From positions 286,103-350,102 of the forward strand of contig JXTB01000238.1 in the NCBI GenBank assembly GCA_002914805.1: 64,000 bases of DNA, in the 5' to 3' direction. Position numbers and translations under genes: made by a program. Source of the stretch: Parasponia andersonii. Its lineage: Eukaryota > Streptophyta > Magnoliopsida > Rosales > Cannabaceae. Numbering within the stretch: the stretch's first letter is position 1; each line of letters begins with the position of its first letter. The notes below the pieces were generated by a model, which searched no databases, was not told the origin of the DNA, and saw only the letters and a list, made by a program, of their open reading frames with translations. Positions 23,159-35,095 of this stretch are shown here, one piece after another.

Positions 23159-23485
23159 AAGCCCTTCTCTGTTAGTGCTCTAACCATCTAACTGTTCACC
23201 ATTTTGAAGCCGGTTCCAGATTATCCTCAACTTCTTGTCTTGCCATTGACTCTACTGGACAGTCTGGAGAAGTAAGGGTGAAATCACAATGTTGCTCAGG
23301 CAAGCAACCCCTTCATTCTCGAAGTACTACAAATTGTAATCGTCAATTGCAACTGAGTTCTTCCAGTCTTCAAACACTAGTGCAGCTAGTGCATAATGAA
23401 GCTTCTTACTCAGTGCATCGGCTACAACATTGGCCTTATCCAGATGATACTGTAGGTTGAAGTCATAATCCTTCATATACTCAAC

Positions 23486-23683
23486 CTATCTTCGCTGTCT
23501 CAAGTTCAAATCCTTCTGGGTAAAGAGATACTTCAAACTCTTATGATTGGAGAATATGTCGAACTTCACACCATACAAGTAACATTGCCAAATTTTTAAG
23601 GCAAAAATCACTATTGCAAGTTCCAGATCATGGGTGGGATAGTTCCTTTCATGTGCCTTCAACTGACGAGCAGCATAAGCCAC
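23486..23683 (-). pseudogene. Copy B RNase H fragment
   Basis: A 65-residue piece with [40 protein letters not shown] and [15 protein letters not shown]. The catalytic Asp of the usual TDHKSL motif is Asn (SNHKSL). Flanking RNase H sequence is broken by stops on both sides. Confidence 0.8.
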
Positions 23684-23836
23684 AACTCAACCATTCTGAA
23701 TCAAGACACATCCTAAACCCGTCTTCGAAGTATCGGTATACACCACATAAGGCTCGTTACTATTAGAAACAGTAAGAACTGGTGCGGTGGTTAAACTCTG
23801 CTTCAATCTGATAAAAGCTTCTTTGCTTTCGTGATC

Positions 23837-24781
23837 CTAAACAAACTTGACATCCTTCCTGGTAAACTTTGTCAAAGGCAAAGCAATTCTCAAGAAATCT
23901 TGCACAAAATGACGGTAGTAGCCTGCCAAACCAAGGAAACTACGTATCTCTGTCACATTTCTTGGTCTTTCCCACTCCAGAACAGCTTCGATCTTAGCGG
24001 GATTGACTAAAATACCTCCGTGAAAAATCACATGCCCTAAGAACTTCATTTCTAACATCCAAAAGTCACATATCGATCTCTTGGTGTACAACCGATGATC
24101 TCTCAAGGTCTTGAGTACTATCTCCAGGTGTTCGGTATACTCTTCGCGAGTCTTGGAATAAACCAGGATGTCATTGATGAACACAACCACAAAACGATCT
24201 AAAAATGGCTTGAAGATCCTATTCATGAGATCCATAAAAGCTGTGGGAGCATTCGTTAAACCAAACGGCATCACCAGAAACTCAAAGTGACCATATCGAG
24301 TTCTGAATGTTGTCTTAGGTATATCATCTTTCCTTATCTTCAACTGATGATAACCAGATCTCAAATTGATCTTGGAGAAGAATCTTGAACCACCGAGTTG
24401 ATCAAACAACTCATCTATTCTTAGCAAAGGATACTTGTTCTTCACTGTCAACTAGTTCAACTTTCTGTAGTCCACACAAAGTCTCAACGAACCATCAGCT
24501 TTCTTTGCAAACAAAACAGGAGCACCCCAAGAAGAAGTGCTACTGCGAATAAAGCCCTTGGAAAGCAGATCGTCCAACTATTCTCTTAATTCTTCGATCT
24601 CAACAGGTGCCATGCAATAGGCTGGAATAGAATCTGGCTGAGCTCTAGGAACTAGTTCAATACAGAACTCGATCTCCCTATCAGGTGGTAACCCTAGTAA
24701 GTCTTCAGGAAATACCTCCGAATACTCACACACCACCGAAATCCATAGGCCTTGATTGTCTATCCTCACCTTGCCATCCAT
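23837..24781 (-). pseudogene. Copy B reverse transcriptase with mutated catalytic box
   Basis: 24781-24578 holds the RT lead-in (EYSEVFPEDLLGLPPDREIEF; landmark VFPEDLLGLPP). 24451-23837 holds the palm and thumb: [36 protein letters not shown], and the catalytic box as [10 protein letters not shown]. The family box is FIDDIL, so the first Asp is Asn (a G-to-A change on the coding strand). This should abolish polymerase activity. Stops between 24451 and 24578 separate the two pieces. Confidence 0.88.
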
Positions 24782-24802
24782 GGCAAATAAATTCTCATAA
24801 CA

Positions 24803-25281
24803 CTAAAGTTTCTTTCTTGTACCCATGCACACTTTTAGAATAGGACTAGGCTTCAATGGACTCATCCCAGCCTGATAGACAATAGGATGTCCATCACTAG
24901 GAAAAAGAGTCACCCGCTTCTTAGGATAGTCTATAATGGCTCGATACTTCGACAACCAATCCATACTGAGTATCACGTCATACTGTCTCACAATCAAATA
25001 AGCAAGAAGCTTCCTATCACCAATCACAACCTGACAAGACTTACACACACTAGACACATTAGCCATTCCTCCCAAAGGTATACCCAACTATAATCCAAAT
25101 CAGAAAATTCCAACCCCAACAGTTGAGCAAACAATAAGGATATGAATGAATGGGATGCACCAGTATCAAACAAAATATGTGCCCAAGAGTGTGAAAGAAG
25201 GATCATACTGTCAACAACACCTCGGCCAGTGCGATCTTGAGTGTCGTTTGCCCCAATAAAAGCATAGGCTTGGCCAGTCAC
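24803..25281 (-). pseudogene. Copy B aspartic protease
   Basis: Two overlapping frames. 25281-25024 carries ILFDTGASHSFISLLFAQLL with an intact DTG active site. 25087-24803 carries the second half with QYDVILSMDWLSKYRAIIDY (GMDWLSKY in relatives). They are joined through a frameshift near 25085. Confidence 0.8.
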
Positions 25282-25299
25282 TTTTTTTTTTCCCTTTGT

Positions 25300-26504
25300 T
25301 GCCTCTTCCCTGACCAGGACAGCTGCTGCTAGATCCTAGACTACTACTGCCAAAACCATGCCCACCCTGACTCCCTGAGGCTTGAAGAGTCTGAAAGTTC
25401 TAAGTAAAATCCTGAGGGCAGTACTGATGCTGATAAGGCTGAGGGGAAGTAAAAGCCTGCGAAGCACCCTATGATTGTTGTGGCCTTGCTTGAGTATTCT
25501 GATAAGAAGCAGAACCTGACTGGCTCTTCTGTGGTCCTCCCTGAGAAAGAGGAGATTTCTATAGACGGTTGGGATACTCCTTCTTCTGACGACCTTGCTG
25601 GCCATAAACAAAACATCCTCCATACGGACTGCCTCTACCACCCCAGAAGAACCACTGTTGTTCGAGCTCCCACTATTCGGAGTACCCTGGGCTGACCACA
25701 TCCCCTAGTTTTTTCTGGTGGCTTTCCTGTCATTACCTCTCCATTGGTTCCTCTTGGAATCCAAACTTTCTTTGATGGCATCTGCCCGCTGGGCAACCAC
25801 TGCAATCTCAAGAAGAGTATGGAAAGTCTGGGTACCAATCTTGCTGAAAATGTTTCGATTCAGACGACTTCTGAACTTGGCAACCCAGTACTTCTCACTC
25901 GTACCCGTCCATGAGCAACACTTGCCAACTCAATGAACTCTATCAGGTACTCATTCACCATTCTGTTACCTTGGGTCAACGTCTCAAATCGATTCACAAC
26001 TTCATCCTGTTGATCCTCATTAGCATACTGAGCCTTGAAAATCCGTTCAAAGTCCTCCCAAGTCAAGCCCACTACATCTTGCATCCGTTCCACTGTTTCC
26101 CACCAATGAATGGCACTCCCCATCAAACGGGTAACAATAAATACAGCCCAAAACTCAACTGGAGTACCAAGGGCTCGAAAGTGCATCTCTATCTCACGCA
26201 ACCAAGCAATTGCTATGAGAGTTTCTGGTCTACCATCAAACTACCCTGGCTGGAGACGCATAAACCATCATAGATGATCAGCCTGATCCAACTGACATTC
26301 CCTTAGAGCTAAAGGTTGATAGTCTGAATTGCTCATCTGGACGAATGCCTGCTGCATTACCTTGATAAGATGAGTAAAATCCAGACGAAGAGATTCAGCA
26401 CCCAGCTGGTACTTCAGAACTCTTCTAGAAGGCATCCTTACAAGTCTGAAATAATATGCCAAACTGTTAATGCGATAATGATGAATACTTGTCATAAAAG
26501 TCAA
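25300..26504 (-). pseudogene. Copy B gag
   Basis: The N-terminal piece 26504-26268 is followed by a capsid segment, 26201-25860 (EIEMHFRALG, RLMGSAIHWWETVE, FERIFKAQYA, RMVNEYLIEFIELA), typical of the retrotransposon gag family. Gln/Ser-rich sequence follows. The zinc-knuckle place near 25600 reads CFVYGQQGRQKKEYP, in which three of the four expected ligands are replaced. The frame is broken several times. Confidence 0.8.
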
Positions 26505-26551
26505 CTTTAATCTAGCTTAATGGTGATACATCCGAGCTATTAAACTCAAAA

Positions 26552-26562
26552 CTCTGATACCA
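26552..26562 (-). promoter_or_regulatory. Primer binding site of Tekay-like copy B
   Basis: The coding strand reads TGGTATCAGAG, complementary to the 3' end of plant initiator-Met tRNA, eight bases inside the LTR end. Confidence 0.85.
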
Positions 26563-26570
26563 AAAATTTC

Positions 26571-28639
26571 TGTCATAACCCAAAACTCAGGCTAGTGACA
26601 GAATGGGAATTTCACAAAGGTAGGAAATTCCTTGATTTATTTGAAAAGTGTCAAAAGTTCTAGTTTTTATAAAAACGGTCCATTTGAATAAAATAATCAG
26701 AATTCCATCCCGTGAAACACTCTTACAATTCGTATACACCATTAAACATAGATTGAATAATTATTTAAAAATACAAAATCAAGTATAAAACCCAGCATCA
26801 ACATCATCCACCAAAAAGTCAAATACTAGAATGACATATATAAGTTTGCAGATAAAATAGAAAGCAGTAATCTTAGTGCAATGCTAAGACAAAACCCAAA
26901 TAGTCCAAAGACTATGAAAACAAACTCCTAGCATTACCAAGAGACGAACTAAAATCCAGATGACTTCTTACTCCTATTGATCACCAAGATCGCACTGGAC
27001 ACCACTTGAGGAAAAAGGTAGGAGGGTTGAGCATAAAATACTCAGTAGGAAAAATAATTACCTCGATCGAAAATATTTTAGTGATGGGGAATTCCTGCAT
27101 GGTTAGTTTAGTCCAAAACATACATATATATAATCCAAACTGGAAATCCATATATGTATATATCGAACAGAGTAATCAAAACCATTCAATTCATATGCAC
27201 ATGACACAAATCAACCCATACCCATGAGCTCACATCATCTCATCTGTGGAAACCCAGGATGACGGCACTAAGTGTACCTAACAGCCTGCCTGATACCTAA
27301 GCTCATGCCCAGATAGGACACCCATGTGTCGCCTACCAAATCTAGAGTGGCAACCGAATTGCCTACACCTGCTAAATGGGGAGGTAATCAGAAGTAACAA
27401 AACCCTGCGCGAGTTTACGGACTTTCACTAATGGTAGGGCACGCAGCGCCACACTGTAAACCCACGATGCTAACACGGTGTTCATGTATGATCATATGAC
27501 ACGTGCAATATAGAACTGAAGTGTGAAAATAATCGTGCTCTGGTTTTTCAGTAAAATCCACATACTAGGATTTATAGAAAAACCGGCAGCATAACGGTCC
27601 TATTTTTAATTTATCCAAAATAACCTACACTCAGAAAATTCCCAGAGTAATACAGTATATATCCCATACAACCAATTCTCATCACAGATATTCGAGAAAC
27701 CAATATCACATTTGTTCTCATATATTGCAGAAAATAAGTTTTATTCGAAAACGATATAAAACACAGGTAATTGAATACTTACCTCGCTTGAATAGTAATA
27801 CCGCACTATTGAATCCTCAAGGTGTCATTGACGATTACCTGGAGGGTCAGGAACCAATTCCAAGCCCTCGATCGTTCTCTTGTGAAAAATTAACTTCTCA
27901 CCGGAGCTTCAATTCCTCAAACGGATCTCTTCACTGAATTCCTAGCACCCAAAATAACAATTTTAGATATATAACTTGTCTAATTTGGGTCCAGGCTCAC
28001 ACCGGGGCGATGGCATACAAAACGAGGCAAAATCTTGACCGTCTGATCTCGATTTTCATGCCGATCACCAAACAACACAATATATATATCAATCTTCTCC
28101 ATTTTCATAGTACATTCCAAAAATGAACTCAAAAACATAATCTAACGGCCGGATTAAAAACAACAACCATAGACTCGAAATGCCCAAATATGGCAACTTT
28201 CAATCCGGGCAAAATGGGGTTGAGATATATATACCTTGATGATCCTTGCGACGATACGAATCTAACAGGATCGGTTGAGAGTCGAATGGTGGCTAGAATC
28301 TTCGCCGGTGACGAAAAAACTAAAAAAAGCTTTAAACGGCTATTTTGTCTTCTCCAGTGATGGCGGCTGCTCCGGCAGCCTTTGGTGGCTGCCGACCAGC
28401 TCGTGGTGGCACGGGGGAGGCTCGCCGCCGATCTGCTCGGCCGGACGGAACTTGGACGGCGACTTACGGTGGTTCCGGTCTTCGGTCGAAAGAGAGAGTA
28501 GGCAGATCGAGAGAGATTCTGAGAGGGGAGAGACGAGACAGAGGAGAGAGAGAGAGGGGGGTTTATATATGTATAATCTGATTTTTTTTTAAATTCTGGT
28601 TAAAAGACTATTTTGCCCCTTAAAAACCGGGTTTTTACA
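26571..28639 (-). repeat. 5' LTR of Tekay-like copy B
   Basis: The 2069-bp LTR starts TGTAAAAACC on the coding strand (28639) and ends GTTATGACA (26571). A TATA box, TATATAAAC, is at 28561-28569 (minus), followed downstream on that strand by a CT-rich block (28493-28560). The plus-strand frames at 28275-28592 are low-complexity chance ORFs of the LTR. Confidence 0.85.
28561..28569 (-). promoter_or_regulatory. TATA box of the copy B LTR promoter
   Basis: TATATAAAC on the minus strand, about 70 bases after the LTR start, upstream of a pyrimidine-rich stretch. Confidence 0.5.
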
Positions 28640-28952
28640 TGTATAGCTTTGGACGTTTCTAATGATATTTGGATATTCTAGTAATATATGTCAACCATTT
28701 GTGGTCCTATGACTTAATTGATTGGTAATTATATTATTATACTCACTTTTAATTAGCAACGTACGTTGAGATCTTACGGTTCGAATATGCGTGGCTGATT
28801 AAAGTCAACCTTTGATCAATAATAATAATCCGGAGAGGAATTAGGAGATCGCAAAACGATCAACAGCTTCAAAATTTGCGATTCTTGTGACATATTTGCG
28901 TTTTTGAACCTTTTTTTTTTTTTTCGCATACTCATACTTTGTGTATACTAGC

Positions 28953-28955
<3 letters not shown>

Positions 28956-29004
<49 letters not shown>
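28956..29004. repeat. (TA)n microsatellite, about 24 units
   Basis: Uninterrupted alternating TA, directly next to the MITE copy that starts at 29018. Confidence 0.95.
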
Positions 29005-29007
<3 letters not shown>

Positions 29008-29017
29008 TATAAATAAA

Positions 29018-29255
29018 GACACCAATCCATTAGGTTTTTCTTTTTTTTTTTTTTTTATCTATCTGAGTATTGTTTAGCCAATTAAAATTGGTTACTCAAA
29101 TTTTTTCACAGTAAAAAGAGAAGAGAGAAAAATATTAAATAATATATATTATTTTTTTAATTACTCAAAATATGGTAATCATTAGATTAATAATCCAACG
29201 GTTAAAAAAAAATATCTATAAATAGATTAAAAAAAAGAAACCACTGGAGGCAACC
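29018..29255 (-). mobile_element. MITE copy 2, inverted, degenerate, in (TA)n
   Basis: The left end ACACCAATCCATTAGGT matches the right terminal repeat of copy 1. The right end, reverse-complemented, reads GGTTGCCTCCAGTGG and matches its left end. It therefore lies in the opposite orientation. TA repeats flank both sides. Internal similarity includes AATCCAACGGTT and the AT-rich arms. Confidence 0.65.
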
Positions 29256-29346
29256 TATATATTTATATATATCTATTTATGCTTAAGTTTTGTTTGGAAA
29301 CCTATATATTTATATATATCTAACTATGCTTAAGTTTTGTTTGGAA
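29253..29346. repeat. 47-bp perfect-period tandem duplication
   Basis: Two units (29253-29299, 29300-29346) begin ACCTATATATTTATATATAT and end TTTTGTTTGGAA. They differ at two bases (TTT/AAC). The second unit starts exactly 47 bases after the first, at the edge of MITE copy 2. Confidence 0.9.
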
Positions 29347-30539
29347 AGACTTGTTATTTTAATTTATTTTTTGTTTATTTCTTTAGTTGTTAATGAAGAG
29401 TGAGGTGGAAAGAAGAAGTTTGCTAGCCAATGTATGTTGTTATTGGATCTTAACTTTTTTATTATATAAAGCGTTGTTTGTTGTTAATTATTAATTTGCC
29501 ACTGAATTAATACGACAAAGAATTTAGATAGACGAACAACGTTTTGCTTTGCAAGTGAACCAAATGTAGCTTATAATTTGCATGTAAGAGAATTCTTGTT
29601 TTACGTAATAAGCGGCATGTAGGTTTTACTAATCGACAACAGAAGACTTGTTTACCAAAAACGACAAGTAGTTTTGAGAGTTGCATTTATTTAAAATGTC
29701 GTTTTCATATTTAAAACGATAGACTAGAAAAATTCTAAACAACATGCGACATTTCCATGCATAATGAATAAAATTATTATTGATCACAATGGTTAGCAAT
29801 TCTACCTATAATATCTGTATTATACACGTACGGATTATATTTTGAATCATATAGCCCAATTACTCATTTTTGTACTTTCACTGAAAACGTATTATACATG
29901 TACATATCTTCAAATCCAATTAATTTTTATCCCCAATAGATTTTTTTTATTATTTATCGTATAATATTGATTTTATCTTGAATTATTGAACATTTAATTA
30001 ATTATCCATAAATAGTATTCTAAATTTGTAAAAGTCACATTAAAGTATGCGAAAAATATAATATTTCTATCGAAAATTCTATTTTTTATTAGCTTATTTT
30101 TACATGTTTATTTTTTTTCCAATAATCAATCACAATATAGTACACGTATAATAAATTTACGAATGTTTAGCTTACACATATTTTTATACCCAATTTTAAA
30201 ACAAAATTTTATAAAGAATGCAAATATATCGTCCGTATTATTAGCCTTTTAATTTCTCTCCCCTATTTTGCCAATAATAAATGATCACATCCTATTCATG
30301 TAATGATATCAGCATAAGAGCTTATTGCTCTTGTATCAATCTACAAGAAGATTTTAACTTTTCATTGAAAGTAGAGGCTAAATTAGAGGACTAAAAACTA
30401 AGGAAGTAAATTCACAGCACAAGAAAATTGGCAAAGACGGTAGAAAAAGTCTACTGACGAATGGAAACAAGTCGGTGCTTAAATAATACTTGACAATGAA
30501 TCTTGTCGTAGATGCGATCCATAATCAGCCTATATCTAA

Positions 30540-30542
<3 letters not shown>

Positions 30543-30574
<32 letters not shown>
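30543..30574. repeat. Poly(A) run of 32
   Basis: Homopolymer in plus-strand sense. It could be a retroposon tail, but no body or target duplication was recognised upstream. Confidence 0.9.
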
Positions 30575-30578
<4 letters not shown>

Positions 30579-30720
30579 GCTAAAAAAATTTGATAGCTTT
30601 TTTATCAGTATTCTATTTTTAAATTTTTTAGAAAATTTCTAATTTAATTCTTATTTTTTCGTCATATGATTAGTCTTATTATTATTTTTTCATACTATGA
30701 TTGATTGTGATATATGCATG

Positions 30721-30960
30721 TATTATATAATATTATATTTAATTTAATATTAATGATATCGTATAATAAATTTAGTTCATCGAACAAATAATTGTGTTAT
30801 ATTCATCTCATCAAAATAAATATAAAAATAAATAAATTCTTCAATATTTTATATAATATTATATTTAATTTAATATTAATGATACAATATTTTAAATTTA
30901 ACTCATCTAATATTTGTGATACATTCGTCTCATTAAAATAAATGTAGAGATAATTTCATT
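30721..30960. repeat. Tandem duplication with ~126-bp period
   Basis: TTATATAATATTATATTTAA and the following ~25 bases occur at about 30723 and 30849. The halves stay similar through ATTCATCTCATCAAAATAAA against ATTCGTCTCATTAAAATAAA. Confidence 0.75.
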
Positions 30961-31364
30961 GTTTAATGTTGTAATATATTGAACCTAGCTATAAATTAGC
31001 CTTAATATATGCAATACTAATATTAACTCATGTAAAACATAATGACTTGTTATATATATGTGTATATATATATATATAATATAATATATTCAAGTTTTAT
31101 GGTACGTATCTTAGACACTTACACTCGTTGCTTGATAAAAATAAATAAAATAATATTAAGTAAAATGAATTATAATTTGATGTTTATGCAATCATAAATG
31201 TTATTAAAAGTGATATTTTAGAAATTCTATTTTTCAAAGACAAAATTATCTAACTATTTTTACTAATTTCTTGACATGGGGATGGAACAAAATACCTCAC
31301 TTTTGAAAGTATAGTTTAGTAGATATCCCTTTTTGATTTTATGAATAAATACATCCCCTTTTAA

Positions 31365-32975
31365 TAGTAATAATTTGTATTTATTATTATACCTCTGATA
31401 AATTACTTATTTATCATTACTAAGAGGTTGTATATGATTTAGTTACCATAATTTGAAAAATTTTATCGCTTGTAAACGAATTCTTGATAAATTACATATT
31501 TATTACTATTGAGAGATAGTGTATGATTTATTTACCCTGATTTAAATACTCTATCTACTATCTACTAGTCTACGTTTTGTCCATAGCCTTTCTCAGCGAA
31601 AATGAAGATGAAAGTCAAATACTCATATTATTTTATTTGCAAAAATGACAACTAGAAAAAGACAAATGCTTATACTATTTTCAAACACCACTGAATATAT
31701 TTGCAAATAATTTATACAAAATGAACATTTTTTCCGATCCCATCAGCAATAGAAAACAAGAAAGCTCGTCCATATCATATGAAGGATGACATCGAATCTT
31801 GGGATCTATACTTGACTCTCACTCTTTTTCTCTGAACAGGGATGCTATTTTATAGAAGAGGAATGCCTTGATTCATTTGAGTGGGGCATTTAGCAGTTGT
31901 ACATGGTCGTTTTTCTATTCAGTAAAAACTTAGCAGTGATTGAGGGGTGAGAATTTAGGAATTATGAACGGAGTGTTAGAGACTTAGAGCTATACATGAC
32001 CATTATATCCTTTGTTAACTCATCACATAGTCAGCCCGTGACCAATTCTATTTGAAAATAGACTGAAGTTTAGTTTTGGACTATTTTTTAAATATATTAA
32101 ATATTCAAGGACTGTCAATATATAAGTTTAAAATTCAAAAGATAAAGTAGTACTCAAACAATAGTTCAGAGAGCATTACCATTAATAAACCAAAAACTTA
32201 TTACTTATATATACTTTTATATATACTTACGATATCAAATTTATCCTTATATTCATAATAAATTACTTATTTACCACTATTATGAAGTAGCGTATCATTT
32301 ATTTACCATACAATAAAAATATTTATCACTTATAATTCCTTCTTAATAAATAATTAAATAACATATTATTTTCTAGTTTCTTTTTTTAAAGTTGACTATT
32401 TTAGCTTCTCTACATATTTTGAATTAGTCTCTATCTCCCTTAATATCTTCTTCAGGCGTCCAATGAATCAATTGATATTAACCTCTCTTATCATAATCAT
32501 TTTCCCAAGTATAGATCCTTCTCAAGGATGTTCCATGAAGCCCTTGTAGCAAAGGGGGTCACGACCTTTTTTTTGTTTTGCCTACATGTTTTAAATCATG
32601 TAAATAAATTATTTACAACTTATTTACTATTTTTTTCTCTAAACTACATAAATGAATGATTTACGACTTATTCATTATTTTATTATGGGTTCGTTTTTTT
32701 CTTTTAATTTTTTTTATCAAACCTAATATTTAAATTTAAATTATTTGTAAATGACTGATTTATGATTATTTACCATTATCTGCAATTTTTTTAATTATTC
32801 CACGAAAGTAAATTTCATAGATAAATGATTTATGATTTATTTACCAATTATCGAAGTTTAATTGCTACTATTTCTTTTTTTTCTTTCTTTCTTTCTTTAA
32901 AAGAATCACAATTTCCATTTATTTACCATGTAAATAAAATAAATCATGCAAATAATTAATTTACCATCTATTTAC
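31365..32975. repeat. Dispersed diverged repeat built on ATTTATTTACC
   Basis: Two adjacent ~100-bp units (near 31397 and 31487) share TGATAAATTAC.TATTTAT and GTATGATTTA.TTACC, and a third is at about 32263-32310. Shorter variants such as AATGATTTATGATTTATTTACC recur at about 32600, 32650, 32745, 32825 and 32930. I do not recognise the family. Confidence 0.5.
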
Positions 32976-33544
32976 CCTTTTTTTCAATGCAATTAGTTTC
33001 TTTCACTTAATTGTAAAGCAGAAGAGATTAAGGGTAGAGCCATTTATGGAGAGAAAGCTCTGTTATGTCCTGCATGAATGATAAGTCGTTTTATCAAGTG
33101 ATATTAAGTCTATCTTAAGATTGTGTATCTGATTTCTGTACACCATTCAATAAACATCCAATGGCTGCAAATATTTGGTCCGCACCATAGCCCCACCACG
33201 TGCGTCCCTACTATAGACGTGCTCTATTTCTATTTTTCCCGACCATAATCTTCTTTGAGAACAGTACACTCAGAGCAGAATTCCCCAGTTTTTCAATAAA
33301 AACATTGTTCTTTTCATGAGTGAATTTGTCTATGTGACCGATGTAAGGTTGTGGAACAAAGTCAATAGTTGAAACAAATTCAACCATTTTCCATAATCTG
33401 TAGAAGTTTGAGATTAAAGATCACAAAGGTCAATTTGGTTGTGACTATGATTGAACTAGTGTTGAATTTAGATATGAGTTTGATTCTGTTCCACAGCTAG
33501 ACATTATGCCAAAATGAGGAATGTAACAAACTTTTTTACATTAA

Positions 33545-33770
33545 ACAAATGCAGAACTCTTAATAAATTGAAGAACATCATACCACTAAGAAAACTCACC
33601 TGCCTCAACATCGTAAATCTTTGATGTGATGATTTTCTTATTAGTGATTTTTATGCTTGCTTTGATGAGTGTCCTGATTGATAATTTCCCAAAATATTTT
33701 CTGATGAAGGAATAAGAATGTGGATTTTTACCAACAATTATAAGGCCGTGCATGACAAATAAGAACAACC
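33545..33770 (-). pseudogene. F-box gene C-terminal remnant
   Basis: KIYDVEAGEFS, stop, WYDVLQFIKSSAFV on the minus strand matches the C-terminus of F-box copies 2 and 3 (KICDVE..., WYDVHQFIESFAFV), and the 3' flank to about 33270 also matches theirs. Because copy 1 just upstream already has its own worn C-terminus (about 33890-34020), this is a second, deleted copy fused to the shared 3' flank. Confidence 0.65.
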
Positions 33771-33879
33771 AAAAAAGAAGAAAGTCACTGCTTGAAAAAA
33801 AATTTCAACAAATTTGCGTGACCCAAATCCCAAAATGACAGAAACATAGATGAAATGAAATGAACTAGACATATTAAAC

Positions 33880-35095
33880 AATAGCTAGACTCTATGTATT
33901 GATGAACAACATGATCACCAATTTGCACACAAAAATACTCCGTAGACGCGTTAGTTATCATTGATCGCGAATATGACTCAACATCATAAAGCTCTCTGAA
34001 AGTTGTGGTTTTGAAATTTATATCATAACTTTACCACTTATTTTCAAGACCAAGCAGGACTCGGCTTCTTCCTCCGGCTCACCCCGAACAACACAGACCA
34101 TAGAAAAAAGGAACAAATCTTGGAAAAGAATATCCGGATATGCTTCGGAAAGCATGAAAAGATCGACGCGAAACTTGAGAAACCAGCCGGAGTAGTCCAT
34201 TTCCATCTCATGCACGTCCAAATAAGACATTTTAGTTCCGGGCTTGTATATGTGATGAATAAAATGCAAATGTCCAGTTGATTCCCCAAGATACCTGTGA
34301 CATTTTACCTCAGCGCAACCATCCGGAACCGAAGGCAATGCCATTGGACTTGGTCGATCGCTCTTCATCAACATTGAAATACAGATAATCTCCCCAAGGA
34401 CTAATCCAATGAACAGAGCCATTCCAAAAGACCCCACTGTCGAACTGAGCATTCAACATACCCATCTTTAAAGAAGCACTAGAGAGGGTCCAAGAGCCAG
34501 TCTCGGATGAGTAAATCTCCATTTTGCGATAGCACTTGACGTTGTTGCTGCTGAAGTACCGAATGCAAACGACTTTGTAATGAGGAGATTTCAAAGGATC
34601 AAAGGCCAAAGTCTGACCAACAACGACACTAACTTTGTCACTACGAACTGGAGTGTTAGGGAGTTTGGTGTACTTGTTTGAGCTAGGATTGTATATGCAA
34701 GTGACACTACTACCATATTCCAAATTATAAGCACCGGAACGCAACAACAGTAACCCATTACAAGACTGAATGATTCTGAGTCCAGAAAAGTCCCCACCGG
34801 CGAAAATGAGAGAATTTTGAAAGGGACCTTTTGTGGAGGTATTTGAATTGGAGATCCGGTTGACGTCGGTGAATTTGAGTTCCTTGAAGGAAGACCATTT
34901 AAAGAAGAGGCAAGAAACGGGGTTGCGGATAAGGCCGCGACGGAGACGGAATTTGGCATCAGATATAAGAAAAAGCTAACGTTTGGATACGGATTTGAAC
35001 CTGAGCAGGGACCAGATAGGAAGGCGGAGAAGGACTTCGTGTAGGAGATCGTCGTTGCAGTTGATAATTTCAGCCGAGTGAGAAACAGCGGCCAT
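33880..35095 (-). pseudogene. F-box/FBA pseudogene, copy 1 (At5g07610-like family)
   Basis: The start is ATG 35095-35093. The N-terminal F-box (CNDDLLHEVLLRLPIWSLLRF, landmark RLPIWSLLRFKSVSK) would bind SKP1 in an SCF ubiquitin ligase. The C-terminal F-box-associated region has RIIQSCNGLLL, YNPSSNKYTKLP, AFDPLKSPHYKVVCI, IYSSETGSW and FWNGSVHWIS. Lesions: TAG at 34978-34976, where paralogs have Trp; a frameshift near 34355, after which LGESTGHLHFIHHIY continues in another frame; and a second shift near 34020, before the C-terminal FRELYDVE. With a stop at codon 40 it cannot give a useful protein. It is the left-most full copy in a minus-strand cluster. Confidence 0.85.

Larger units (their letters stand above)
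19819..28639 (-). mobile_element. Ty3/gypsy chromovirus, Del/Tekay-like copy B
   Basis: LTRs at 19819 to the gap, and at 26571-28639, flank a 4.7-kb interior with gag, protease, RT, RNase H, integrase and a chromodomain-like tail in minus-strand order. It is the same family as copy A but a different subfamily (LTR start TGTAAAAACC against TGTAAACTCC). No clear target-site duplication is seen (ATTTC left, TGTAT right). RT and integrase catalytic residues are mutated, so it is not autonomous. Confidence 0.88.
28640..33270. other. Gene-free AT-rich intergenic region
   Basis: No coding sequence can be supported. It contains a (TA)n tract, a MITE, tandem duplications, a poly(A) run and a scattered TTTATTTACC motif, each listed separately. 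The rest is AT-rich sequence in which I see nothing. Confidence 0.7.

Noticed and set aside
28275-28592. Plus-strand frames of 78-105 residues in a GC-richer patch
   Set aside because: Low-complexity sequence within the copy B LTR, antisense to the element; no conserved motif.
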